Of a stretch of DNA of 36,998 nt, positions 7,522 to 15,686 are shown one piece after another. Under the pieces are notes generated by a model, which was not told where the DNA came from, made no database searches, and worked only from the letters and a program-made list of their open reading frames with translations. Source of the stretch: Myxococcales bacterium (GTDB taxonomy: Bacteria; Myxococcota_A; Polyangia; Polyangiales; Polyangiaceae); the NCBI GenBank assembly GCA_016191785.1, contig JACPVJ010000028.1:1-36998 (forward strand), given 5' to 3'. The position numbers were made by a program, and so were the translations under genes. How positions within the stretch are numbered: position 1 is the first letter of the stretch; each line of letters starts with the position of its first letter.

Positions 7522-9380
7522 TCGAGGCAGCTCGAGTCGATCAGCCGGAGCAGCGGGCGAGGCCAGAGCCCGAGCACCAGGAGCAAGATCGCCGCGGTGA
7601 GCACCGCCGACATCTCGCGCTCGGGGGGGAGGGCCTGCGACGCGTCCCCGGGCGAGACGAAGGTGCGCCGGAAGCTCTGAACCGCGGCGGCTGCGAGCAA
7701 GACCCATGCGAAGGCCTCGGCGAGGGCCAGGCCACGAAGCGTGGGCAGCGCGCCGACGACGCTCGACAGCACGCCGCTGAAAGCCAGGGTGCCGGGCCCG
7801 ACCGCGGCCGCGACCCAGGCCACGACGCCCAGACCCGTGACCAGCTGAGACCCGGGCGCGGTCCGCCGCATCGACAGCACGCCGAGGCACAGCGCGAGCG
7901 TCAGACCGCGACACAGCGCGACCAGTAGCGCGCCCTCTAGCCCCGCCGCGGTGAGCGACGCCGCACCCACCAAGATGGCGCCCGCGGACGCGGACAGGGC
8001 CAGCGCCGGGAAGCGTCGCGCGTCGTCGCTCGCCAGCGCCACCAGGGACGAATAGACCGTCGCGCCCACGCCGAACGCGGCCACCGCCGGCGCAGCCCAG
8101 GCGGCGCCCGTGGGCAGAGTGGCGAAGCCGACGCGATAGAGCGCGTGCACGCCGAGCAATGTGAACCCGCCGCCGAGCAAGAGGGTGAGCGAGGCGGGCA
8201 CTCGAGCGGACGCCGCCGCGAGCCACGCACCGAACGGGCCGACCCCCAAGGTGAGCGCGCTGCCGAGGAAGAGGCAGGTGTACACGACCTTGATCGGGTG
8301 CGCCCCGAGCAGCGTCGCGCCCCGGGGCACGAAGCCGCCGTGGGACAGCTCGATGAGCGAGAACACCCGAGGCACCGCGGCGCCCTCGAGCCCCAGCGCC
8401 GGCGTGGCCGTGCCCGCGAGCTGCCAGACGGCGAAGCCGACCAACAGGAACCCGAGCCCCAGCACGACCGCCGCACCGCGAGCGAGGTTTCGGTCGCTCG
8501 CGCCCAGGGCGAGCACGGTGGCGATCAACGCCACGAGCCAGAACGCGAGCATCAACGCGAGATCGAGCGACACCAGCGCTCCCGTCACGCCGCTGACCAT
8601 CAGGAGCGAGGCGGCCCCGGCCCGCGCGTCTTCGGACAAGAGCGCCGCCAAGAGCCCGGTCAGCGCCACGCTGATCGCCACGGCCAGGGTGGTGCCGTCG
8701 ACGCCCACCGCGTACTCGATGCCGAGGGTGCGGAGCAGGGTGATGCGCTCGACGAGCTGAAGGCCCTCGCCGCCGGCGAAGCGGGTGTGGAACGGATCGA
8801 AGCGCGACACCGCCCAGACCCAGAGCGCGACCTGGCCGGCGCTGGCGCCGACCCAGATCGTGCGGGCCTTCTCGACGCGATCGCGAAAGAGCAGCAAGAG
8901 CAGCGCGCCAAGCAGCGGCACGAGCCAGATCAGCGAGAGGTGCCGACCCACGGGCCCGGCTTCGCCCGAGGGCAGCGCCGCGTGGAAACCGGCGGCGAGC
9001 TGCGGATGGTCGTCGGTCTGCACCAGCACGTGGCCGTACACCTCGTGCATGCGCCGGCTCCGGATCGGGAGATCGACCTCGATCTCGCGCTGCTCCCCCG
9101 GCTTCAGGAGCGCGGTCTTGTCGCCGTCGACGAAGCGCGCCCGCATCCCGATGGGCAGGCGCGGGTCGGTCTCGCCGCCCTCGCGCAGCGACAGCTCGAG
9201 CTTCGCCGGCTCGGTCCCGCGGTTCTCGACGACCAGCCGCGCCGCGAAGCTGCCACCCTGGGGCAGGAGCTCGATCGGCAGCGAGCCGGTCTTGGCACGC
9301 AGCTCGATGGGGCCCGCGCTCGCGGCTCGACCGACGAAGACGAGCACCAAGAGCGCGACCAGCGCGACGAAGCGGCTCAT
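7437..9380 (-). CDS. NuoM-like complex-I subunit with periplasmic N-domain
   Basis: This 647-residue protein begins with a signal peptide (MSRFVALVALLVLVFVGRAASA). It then has a beta-rich domain (about 23-135, including VVENRGTEPAKLELSL) like an Ig-type or NEW3 fold. A polytopic region follows that matches NuoM/ND4 from its first helix (LSLIWLVPLLGALLLLL), including the GVDGTTLAV signature at 226-234. By-eye alignment to E. coli NuoM puts Leu282 at Glu144, Thr377 at Lys234, Leu408 at Lys265 and Val537 at Glu407, so all four key antiporter residues are missing. Ordinary proton pumping is therefore unlikely. The ATG overlaps the NuoL-like stop as ATGA, so the two are coupled. A structural or scaffold role in a complex-I-derived assembly is inferred. 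Confidence 0.85.
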   Translation of the reverse strand: MSRFVALVALLVLVFVGRAASAGPIELRAKTGSLPIELLPQGGSFAARLVVENRGTEPAKLELSLREGGETDPRLPIGMRARFVDGDKTALLKPGEQREIEVDLPIRSRRMHEVYGHVLVQTDDHPQLAAGFHAALPSGEAGPVGRHLSLIWLVPLLGALLLLLFRDRVEKARTIWVGASAGQVALWVWAVSRFDPFHTRFAGGEGLQLVERITLLRTLGIEYAVGVDGTTLAVAISVALTGLLAALLSEDARAGAASLLMVSGVTGALVSLDLALMLAFWLVALIATVLALGASDRNLARGAAVVLGLGFLLVGFAVWQLAGTATPALGLEGAAVPRVFSLIELSHGGFVPRGATLLGAHPIKVVYTCLFLGSALTLGVGPFGAWLAAASARVPASLTLLLGGGFTLLGVHALYRVGFATLPTGAAWAAPAVAAFGVGATVYSSLVALASDDARRFPALALSASAGAILVGAASLTAAGLEGALLVALCRGLTLALCLGVLSMRRTAPGSQLVTGLGVVAWVAAAVGPGTLAFSGVLSSVVGALPTLRGLALAEAFAWVLLAAAAVQSFRRTFVSPGDASQALPPEREMSAVLTAAILLLVLGLWPRPLLRLIDSSCLDHAERVNPPGALEVVRAPALGGDRVAQR

Positions 9381-11650
9381 TCGTCGCCCTCCGGCTCGGG
9401 CTTCTTGCCGCGCTTCTCTCGGGGTGGCTTCGCGGGCTCTGCTTCTGGCAGGCCGCCCACCGAAAGCGCCTCGAGCGCCGCGTCGAAGCGCGCGACGCCC
9501 CGGGCAACGCCCAGGACCGGCCGGGTGATGGCCGCATCGAACCAATCCTTCGAGCTGCCCAGCCACTCGGACATCGGCCGCTCGGTCTCGCGCTCGGCCC
9601 AGTCCTTCACGCGGCTGGCACCGTAGCGCCCGCGCGCCAGCACGAAGCCCGCGACCACCGCAGCGAATCCGACGGCCGCGATCGCGACGCGCACGCTCTT
9701 TTCCATCGGCACGCCGCGGAAGTCGACTTGAGCGATGGGCGCGAGCCAGGCCTCGAGCAGCGGAGGCGCGCCGGTCACGGCGGCCACGTGGGCCAAGGCG
9801 CCAACGAGCACGCCCAACGCCGCGGGCACGAGCGCGAAGCGCGCGGGTCGAGCGCTCGCGGGGCCGCCCTTCGGTTTCCCCGAGACCAAGAGGAACATCA
9901 GCCGCCACACCGCGAACGCGACCCCGCCGCTGGTCGCGGCGGCAAGCGCCAGGGTGACCCACCCGAGCAGGGTCCCGAGCGAAGCCGCCGCCGCGAGCAG
10001 CCCGTCGCGAGCCCAGAACGCGCCCACCAGCGGGATGGGACCGCCCGAAAGCGCGAGCGCCGACAGAGCGAGTACGCGCTTCTGGTCCTGAGCGCTGCCG
10101 GCGCGCTCTCGCAGATCCGTACCGTCGGCCGCCAGCACGAAGCCCGCGAGCCCGAGCGAGGTGACCATCAGCCCCACCGCGGCGGCGACGTGCGCACCCA
10201 GAAGGCACGCTGCGGTCGAGAGCGCGCCGTTCGCGATCGCCACCAGCGCGAGGGAGCGTCGCAGGTCGAAGCCATGCGCCGATTTGGCAGCGGCCAAGAG
10301 CGCCAGCGCCGAGGCGATCGCAGCGCACGCGCTCGCGGTGCCCGGAACGAACGAGAAGAAGAAGTCGACGCGCAGCAGTACGGCCGCGGCCACCCACAGC
10401 TCGATGCCGGCGCCGAGCGCGGCCAGCGACGGCGCGCTGGCCTCGGCCGATGCACGCTGAGACGCGGACCAGGCCGCGCCGAGGCTGCGGAGCACCGCGA
10501 ACACGACGAAGAGCCCGCCGACCAGACCCAGGAAGGGTTGCCCCAAAACCTTGCGTCGGGTCAGCGCGATTCGAAGTGAGTGAGCCCCGCTGCCGTCGCG
10601 GATCGCGAGCTGATCGCGCATCTCGCGGAGCACGCTGGTCGCACCCGCCATGGCGATCACGGTCTCGGCGCCGGACGCGACGCGGGTCTTCTCGACCACC
10701 AGATCGTGGGTGCCCGGCCCCGTCCTGACCTCGATGTCGTGGAGCGCCACCGGCACCGGCAGCCGCGAGAACGGCGACCGGGCGGTCTCGCGGCAGGGCC
10801 GCGCGCTGGTGCCCACGCCGCCGCGCTTCCCGTCGGGATCAGTCGCGCACAGCTCGGCGCCGCCCAGCACCAGGCTCGCCCCCGGCAGCGCCGACATGGT
10901 GATCGTGCCCATCGCGTCGCGGGCCGCGGCGCCGCGTTCCTTCTGAGGCGGGGGTGCGTCGCCGATTTGCACGGCCACCAGGCGCGGGCGGAAGTCGGGG
11001 ACGTAGTCGCCGTCACCGGTGAAGCTTCCCGCCAGCCCCCAGACCAAGAGGGCCGCCGCGCCGATCAGCGCCGCGTCGCCCAGGCGGCCGACGACGAAAC
11101 CGCGGGCCGCGCGCGCACCCGCGGCCTTGGGTGCGAGCACGAGCGCGCCGACGCCGCTCGCCACGGACCCGGCGACCACCAGTGAGAGATCGTCCCCGAG
11201 CACCACGAACAGGCCGCCGCCCAGCACCAGCCCGACCCCTGCCGACACGCGGCGCTCACCATCCGACGGCGCCATCACCGCGAGCGCTGCGGCGGCCGCG
11301 ACGCAGATCACCAGCGCGAGCCCGAGGGTGGTCGGATCGCCCGAAAAGGTGAAGCTGGTGTCGAGCGACCCGATGCGCTGCATGCCCCAGGCGTGAGACA
11401 CCAGCTGACGCCCGGTCGGTGGCAAGCCGAAGAGCACGACCAGGTGGAAGGCCACGATGCCCAGCGCCGCGACCGCTGCGGCGAGCGCGACATTCAGCGG
11501 ACGGAAGGTCTTCGGCAGCGAGCTGTCGTCGCCGCCGGCGATGTACCCGCCGAGCCCGGCGTAGATCGCGGCCACGAGCGGCAAGAGCGGCGCAAGCCAC
11601 AGGGAGAGCGCGAGCTCGAAAGAAGGAAGCGAGCCTGAGTACTCGGGCAT
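9377..11650 (-). CDS. NuoL-like complex-I subunit with large inserted loop
   Basis: This 757-residue polytopic protein follows the NuoL/ND5 plan. Six helices lead to the signature VVGRLGDAAL, where Asp192 corresponds to the conserved Asp of RxGD. A soluble insert then occupies about residues 211-367. The remaining helices contain recognisable but altered blocks: SAPSLAALGAGIELWV for the TPVSALIHAATM block, DLRRSLAL for DIKRxLAY, and VGAFWARDGLLA for GFFSKDEILA. At the pumping positions it has Val163 for Glu144, Arg388 for Lys229, Ala502 for Lys342 and Arg548 for Lys399. The C-terminus covers only part of the lateral helix and ends in a charged tail (EKRGKKPEPEGDE), with no last transmembrane anchor. 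Counting helices puts the insert in the periplasm. Confidence 0.8.
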   Translation of the reverse strand: MPEYSGSLPSFELALSLWLAPLLPLVAAIYAGLGGYIAGGDDSSLPKTFRPLNVALAAAVAALGIVAFHLVVLFGLPPTGRQLVSHAWGMQRIGSLDTSFTFSGDPTTLGLALVICVAAAAALAVMAPSDGERRVSAGVGLVLGGGLFVVLGDDLSLVVAGSVASGVGALVLAPKAAGARAARGFVVGRLGDAALIGAAALLVWGLAGSFTGDGDYVPDFRPRLVAVQIGDAPPPQKERGAAARDAMGTITMSALPGASLVLGGAELCATDPDGKRGGVGTSARPCRETARSPFSRLPVPVALHDIEVRTGPGTHDLVVEKTRVASGAETVIAMAGATSVLREMRDQLAIRDGSGAHSLRIALTRRKVLGQPFLGLVGGLFVVFAVLRSLGAAWSASQRASAEASAPSLAALGAGIELWVAAAVLLRVDFFFSFVPGTASACAAIASALALLAAAKSAHGFDLRRSLALVAIANGALSTAACLLGAHVAAAVGLMVTSLGLAGFVLAADGTDLRERAGSAQDQKRVLALSALALSGGPIPLVGAFWARDGLLAAAASLGTLLGWVTLALAAATSGGVAFAVWRLMFLLVSGKPKGGPASARPARFALVPAALGVLVGALAHVAAVTGAPPLLEAWLAPIAQVDFRGVPMEKSVRVAIAAVGFAAVVAGFVLARGRYGASRVKDWAERETERPMSEWLGSSKDWFDAAITRPVLGVARGVARFDAALEALSVGGLPEAEPAKPPREKRGKKPEPEGDE

Positions 11651-11697
11651 GAGGGCGGCGCGCAGCCGTGGGGCACGCTAGAGCATTTTCGTCCGGG

Positions 11698-13575
11698 CTA
11701 CAGCCAGGGATTGACGTGCATCGGCGCGCCGGTCGCGCGAACGTGGGCGTGCACCGCCCGCACGAACTTCAGCGCCGCGCCGAGCGCCAGCCCAAACAGC
11801 ACGTAACCCAGCACGGGCTCGACCGCCCGCCAGGCCGGGCTTTCGCGCCAAGACGCCCAGCCGGCGCTGCCCGCCAGGACCAGCAGGGTCCCGGGCACCA
11901 CGTAGCGGAAGAGCACGCCCAGCATCTGGTCGGTGTGGACCCGCGGCAGCGCCCAACGCAGCGCCACCACCAGGCCGACCACGGCCCAGCACTTGAGCTG
12001 CAAGAGCACCGCCCCGAGGGCCGGCAGCCAGACGCCGCCCGGGGCCGCCGGCGCGACCGGCAGCTTCCAGCCGCCCAGAAACAGCATGGTGACCAGCGTG
12101 CTCACTACCAACAAGTGTCCCCACTCGACGTAGAACATCAGGCCGCCGCGCGGGCCGGGCTCGTCCAGATCGGCCTCGGGCAGGTGCTGAGTGGGGCGTC
12201 GAGCCTCCGGAAACGAGGCGAACAGGATCAACCCGGCAGCGAAGAACAGCGCCGGGTTGCGGAACGCGTTCCAGCCCCACGGAGTGGCGCCCTGTCCGTT
12301 GACGATGTCGGCGATGCGCACGCTGCCCGTGGTGAGCACCACTGCGGCCAGCGCCGCCAAGATCGGCAACTGGAGAGCCAGGGCTGCGAACGCGCCCTTC
12401 AGCCCGATTCGGAACGACCAGTGACCCTTGGCGTGCCATCCGGCGCTGGCCAGGGCCACGAGCACGAGCAGTGTCGTGCTCGAACCGGCAATCAGTGCCA
12501 GGTCGAGGTCGACCGACACCAGCGGCTTGCCGAAGGCCAGGGTGGTCGCCGCGGCGCTGGTGCCCAAGAAGAGCGCGTAGGGCAAGAGCCGCACGAAGAA
12601 CGGCTCGCCGCGGGGCGCCAGGTCGTCGTAGATCGAGGCCTGCACCGCGGTCCACAGGCGGGCGCGGCGGTTCCCCACGGTCTTCTTGCTCGCGACGCGG
12701 TCGCGCAGGCGGCTGGCGACGCGGCGCTCGATCCAGCCCAGCATCCGCGCCACCGGCGCGAGCCAGAGCGCGAAGAGCATCACGATGCAGCCGATCAGCA
12801 CCCCGCTGACCGCCAGCTCTTTCGGCGCCCGCTCGCGAAAGCCCTGAACGTCGACGGCTCGCTCGATCGGTTCCTTGAGGCGACCTCGGCTCAGGGTGAA
12901 GGTCGAGGTCGTGTCCGCTGCGAAGGTGAAGTCGGCGAGCGATCGCGCGTTCACGCCGTCGACGGCGACGATCGTATCGGCGGGCAGGATGCCGGCGCGC
13001 TCGCCGCGACTGCCGGGCAGCACCGCGGTCACGACGAACGGTGGCAGGGACGCCTTCTCGTCGACCTTCACCCCGATGAAATCCAGCGCGCGCTTCGACT
13101 CGGCCTCGCGCGCCCGGCTGAGCTCGGTCGGCACCGCGGGGCCGTGCACGTCGATCACGACGTTCGGCACCACGCCGGTGATGGGCGGCGCACCGGTGGT
13201 GCGCGCGGCGAAGGCCACGGTCACGTCACCCCGAAAGGTCGTGTGATCTGCACTCGCGCCTCGCCCGCAGAGCTCGCGCTGCAGCTCTTCGGTCAGGGTG
13301 AGCGCCACTCGATGGGCCGAGGTGCTGACCGCGGGCACCACGATCTCGACCCGCCGGATGGGCTCTTGGCCCGGGCGGTGCAGATCGCCCCGAAAGCTCA
13401 GGGTCGCCGGCTTGCCCTCGGGGAACCCAGCCCCGATCACCTCGATGCGGTCACCGACCTCGGCGTCGCGGGGCGACACATCCATCGCCGAGACCAGCGC
13501 GGCCGGCGGCTCGAGGCTGCACCCCCAGAAGGCGAGCGCAGCCGGGGCGACCGCGAGGGGGAGGGCCCGGCGCAT
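11698..13575 (-). CDS. NuoH-like subunit fused to lipobox, TIG and PDZ domains
   Basis: The 625-residue product starts with a lipoprotein-type leader ending LAFWGC (Cys19). Next come a TIG/IPT-like domain (about 30-95; SPRDAEVGDRIEVIGAGF) and a PDZ domain (about 165-230; PGSRGERAGILPADTIVAVDG). A NuoH/ND1-like membrane domain fills about 255-620. NuoH landmarks are WIERRVASRLRDRV, GWHAKGHWSFRIGLKG, LPEADLDE (Glu467) and FYVEWGHLL (Glu484) followed by LGGW. The GPNRxGP quinone-side motif is lost, and Gln403 stands where NuoH has the Glu of SYE-P. ND1 proteins have their N-terminus outside, so the added domains should be periplasmic. It lies 47 bases upstream of the NuoL-like gene and 42 bases downstream of the ABC ATPase. 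Confidence 0.82.
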   Translation of the reverse strand: MRRALPLAVAPAALAFWGCSLEPPAALVSAMDVSPRDAEVGDRIEVIGAGFPEGKPATLSFRGDLHRPGQEPIRRVEIVVPAVSTSAHRVALTLTEELQRELCGRGASADHTTFRGDVTVAFAARTTGAPPITGVVPNVVIDVHGPAVPTELSRAREAESKRALDFIGVKVDEKASLPPFVVTAVLPGSRGERAGILPADTIVAVDGVNARSLADFTFAADTTSTFTLSRGRLKEPIERAVDVQGFRERAPKELAVSGVLIGCIVMLFALWLAPVARMLGWIERRVASRLRDRVASKKTVGNRRARLWTAVQASIYDDLAPRGEPFFVRLLPYALFLGTSAAATTLAFGKPLVSVDLDLALIAGSSTTLLVLVALASAGWHAKGHWSFRIGLKGAFAALALQLPILAALAAVVLTTGSVRIADIVNGQGATPWGWNAFRNPALFFAAGLILFASFPEARRPTQHLPEADLDEPGPRGGLMFYVEWGHLLVVSTLVTMLFLGGWKLPVAPAAPGGVWLPALGAVLLQLKCWAVVGLVVALRWALPRVHTDQMLGVLFRYVVPGTLLVLAGSAGWASWRESPAWRAVEPVLGYVLFGLALGAALKFVRAVHAHVRATGAPMHVNPWL

Positions 13576-13617
13576 GCTTCGGCCTTACCAGAGGCGGTCG
13601 AGATACGCGAAAAAGCG

Positions 13618-14400
13618 TCACTTCGATAACCGCCCGGTGACCACGTAGGGCAGACCCGACTCGGGGTCGGTCGCGACCCGGATCGGGATCTCGAACACCG
13701 ACTCGAGCAGCTCGGGCTTCAGCACGTCGGCGGGCGGGCCGTCGGCTCGGACCTTGCCCCCCGCCAAGAGCACGATGCGGTCGGCCCACCGCGCCGCGGC
13801 GGCCAGGTCGTGCAGCACCGCGATGCAGGCGATCGCGCGACGATCCACCTCTTCGCGGACCAGCTCCCCGACGCTGACCGCGTGCCGCGCATCCAGGTGG
13901 GCCGCCGGCTCGTCCAGCACGAGCACCTTCGCTTCTTGAGCCAGGGCCCGCGCGATCGTGACGCGCCGACGCTCGCCGCCGGACAGCTCGGCCACGGCGC
14001 GGTCCGCGAGCGCGGCGATGTCACAGCGCTCGAGCGCGCTCTGGACCGCGCGCTCGTCCTCGGCTCGCACGCGGAGCAGGCTGGACTGGTGCGGCGCCCG
14101 GCCCATCATCACGACCTCTCGCACGCTGAAGCCGAAGGCGACGTCACTGTCCTGAGGCACCACCGCCAGGGACCGCGCGATCTCGGCGCGGCTCAGCCCC
14201 TGCATGTCGCGCCCCTCGAGCAGCACGCGCCCGTGGGCCGGCGCCAGCATGCCGGCCAGCACCCGCACCAGCGTGGACTTTCCCGCGCCGTTCGGCCCCA
14301 GCACAGCGACCCACTCGCCGCTCTGCGCTGCGATCGACGCCCCGGACAAGACGGCGTCGCGGCCGTAGCCCGCGCTGATCTCGCACGCCTCGATGCTCAC
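13618..14400 (-). CDS. ABC transporter ATPase, FecE/BtuD/HmuV type
   Basis: This 260-residue ATPase has Walker A GPNGAGKST, signature LSGGERRRV, Walker B VLVLDEP and switch His in VLHDL. The segment AFGFSVREVVMMGRAPH is typical of subunits that power iron-siderophore, heme or cobalamin importers. No permease or binding-protein gene is beside it, so it is an orphan here. Its partner may lie elsewhere, or it may work with the complex-I-like proteins downstream on the same strand (gap 42 bases, no visible terminator). The start is the GTG at 14398-14400, giving MSIEAC. Confidence 0.9.
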   Translation of the reverse strand: MSIEACEISAGYGRDAVLSGASIAAQSGEWVAVLGPNGAGKSTLVRVLAGMLAPAHGRVLLEGRDMQGLSRAEIARSLAVVPQDSDVAFGFSVREVVMMGRAPHQSSLLRVRAEDERAVQSALERCDIAALADRAVAELSGGERRRVTIARALAQEAKVLVLDEPAAHLDARHAVSVGELVREEVDRRAIACIAVLHDLAAAARWADRIVLLAGGKVRADGPPADVLKPELLESVFEIPIRVATDPESGLPYVVTGRLSK

Positions 14401-14461
14401 GGTCGCGAGCTTAAGTCAGTTTCTGGGCCCACGTGCCGCCGGGCGCGTAGGTTCGGCGCGC

Positions 14462-15004
14462 ATGGCCGATTTCCGCATCCTGCTCCGAGAGATTCAGCGA
14501 GTTCAGCGCGAGATCTTGAAGACCGCGCCGTACCGCGACTTCGGTCTGAAGCCGAACCCCGCCGCGACCGGCGTGGAGATCATCGCGGCCGAGAAGCGCC
14601 TGGGCCGGCCGCTGCCCCCGAGCTACCGCGAGTTCCTGATGCTGCACGACGGCTGGCCGCGCTTCTACGACGGCGCCACGCTGCTCGGAGCCACGGCCCT
14701 GGGCCAACCCGCGCACGCGGCCGCGGCCCGCGCCACCTTCGAGGCAGCGGAGACGCCGGTGCCCGACTACGGACCCCCGAGCCGCACCCAGCCTCGGGTG
14801 CTGATCCCCTTCGGCATCGATCTGGCCGCGACCACCCTGTTCGTGTTCAACCCGGCCCACGTGGACAGCCGCGGAGAAATGGAGGTCATCGCGTGGATCA
14901 ACGAGATCGGCCTGCGCCGCTCGAGCTTCCCTGACTTCCTCGACACCGTGTGCGAGCTCTGCCAGTCCGAGCTCGACTCGACCCGCGAGCACGCGGTTCC
15001 CTGA
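14462..15004 (+). CDS. SMI1/KNR4 (SUKH) family protein
   Basis: The 180-residue protein carries a SUKH-superfamily core: GVEIIAAEKRLGRPLPPSYREFLMLHDGW (about residues 38-66) is the hallmark segment, followed by LIPFGIDLAATTLFVFNP. Bacterial members often act as immunity proteins against secreted toxins, but many solitary copies have unknown roles. No toxin gene was found beside it, so an immunity role is not supported here. The ATG at 14462 is a good start, and the gene is divergent from the ABC ATPase with 61 bases between. Confidence 0.75.
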   Translation: MADFRILLREIQRVQREILKTAPYRDFGLKPNPAATGVEIIAAEKRLGRPLPPSYREFLMLHDGWPRFYDGATLLGATALGQPAHAAAARATFEAAETPVPDYGPPSRTQPRVLIPFGIDLAATTLFVFNPAHVDSRGEMEVIAWINEIGLRRSSFPDFLDTVCELCQSELDSTREHAVP

Positions 15005-15061
15005 TTTCCCTGATCTCCCGGACTTGACGCTCTGCGGCATTCTTGTCACCATGCACCAGAG

Positions 15062-15655
15062 ATGACGACCGAGGGCGCAGACGAGGGAATTTCGGGCGAT
15101 CGTCGCGTCATCAAGCGCTATTCGAACCGGAAGCTCTACGACACCAAAGACAGCCGGTACGTCACGTTGCTGCAAATCGCCGACCTGGTTCGATCGGGCG
15201 AAGAGGTGCAGATCATCGACAACGCGACGAAGGAAGACAAAACCGACGTCACGCTCGCGCTGATCATCTCGGAAGAGCTCAAGGCCCGGCCCCGCGGCAT
15301 CCCGCTCACCACGCTCAAGGCGCTGATCCGCCACCGCGGCGAGAAGCTCTTGTCATCCCTGCGCGAGGGCCCCATCGGACGCCTGATCCCCAAAGAGCCG
15401 GGCGCCCAGAGCGAGCCGCCCCCCCCCGCGACACCGCCCGAGCCAGAGGCAGAGGAAGACGTGACCGACAAAGACCAGAACAAGGGCTTTCGCGCGACCC
15501 TCGAGCAATGGCAGCACACCATCGACGAGCGCATCCGAGCGGTTTTGCCGAACTTTTCCGCTTTCCGCGAGCTCCAGGCGGACGTCAAACGGCTGAACGA
15601 ACGACTCGACGAGCTCGAAAAACGTACCGGCGGGACGAGCGGCCGCAAGGAATAG
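15062..15655 (+). CDS. PhaR-type polyhydroxyalkanoate regulator
   Basis: This 197-residue protein has, at about residues 15-65, the PHB/PHA accumulation regulator DNA-binding domain: VIKRYSNRKLYDTKDSRYVT then VQIIDNATKEDKTDVTL. In other bacteria PhaR binds polyhydroxyalkanoate granules and represses phasin genes. The middle is Pro/Glu-rich (about 117-140), and the C-terminus (about 145-190) is helical and probably a coiled coil (FRELQADVKRLNERLDELEK). No PHA synthase or phasin gene is in the window, so regulation of storage is inferred from the domain alone. In delta-type bacteria this domain may control other genes. It lies 31 bases before the ECF sigma gene on the same strand. Confidence 0.85.
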   Translation: MTTEGADEGISGDRRVIKRYSNRKLYDTKDSRYVTLLQIADLVRSGEEVQIIDNATKEDKTDVTLALIISEELKARPRGIPLTTLKALIRHRGEKLLSSLREGPIGRLIPKEPGAQSEPPPPATPPEPEAEEDVTDKDQNKGFRATLEQWQHTIDERIRAVLPNFSAFRELQADVKRLNERLDELEKRTGGTSGRKE

Positions 15656-15686
15656 ACCCCATGCTGTCCCGGTTCAGGGGACACCG

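Noticed and set aside
7437..13575. Part of an ordinary nuo operon
   Set aside because: No other nuo genes flank the three, all carry unusual domain additions, and core pumping residues are replaced.
11668..13629. Long plus-strand reading frame opposite the NuoH-like gene
   Set aside because: It is a codon-bias shadow: low-complexity Arg/Gln/His-rich translation with no domain, while the minus strand encodes clear membrane helices.
14462..15004. Immunity gene of a polymorphic toxin system
   Set aside because: The SUKH domain permits this, but no toxin gene or secretion marker is adjacent.
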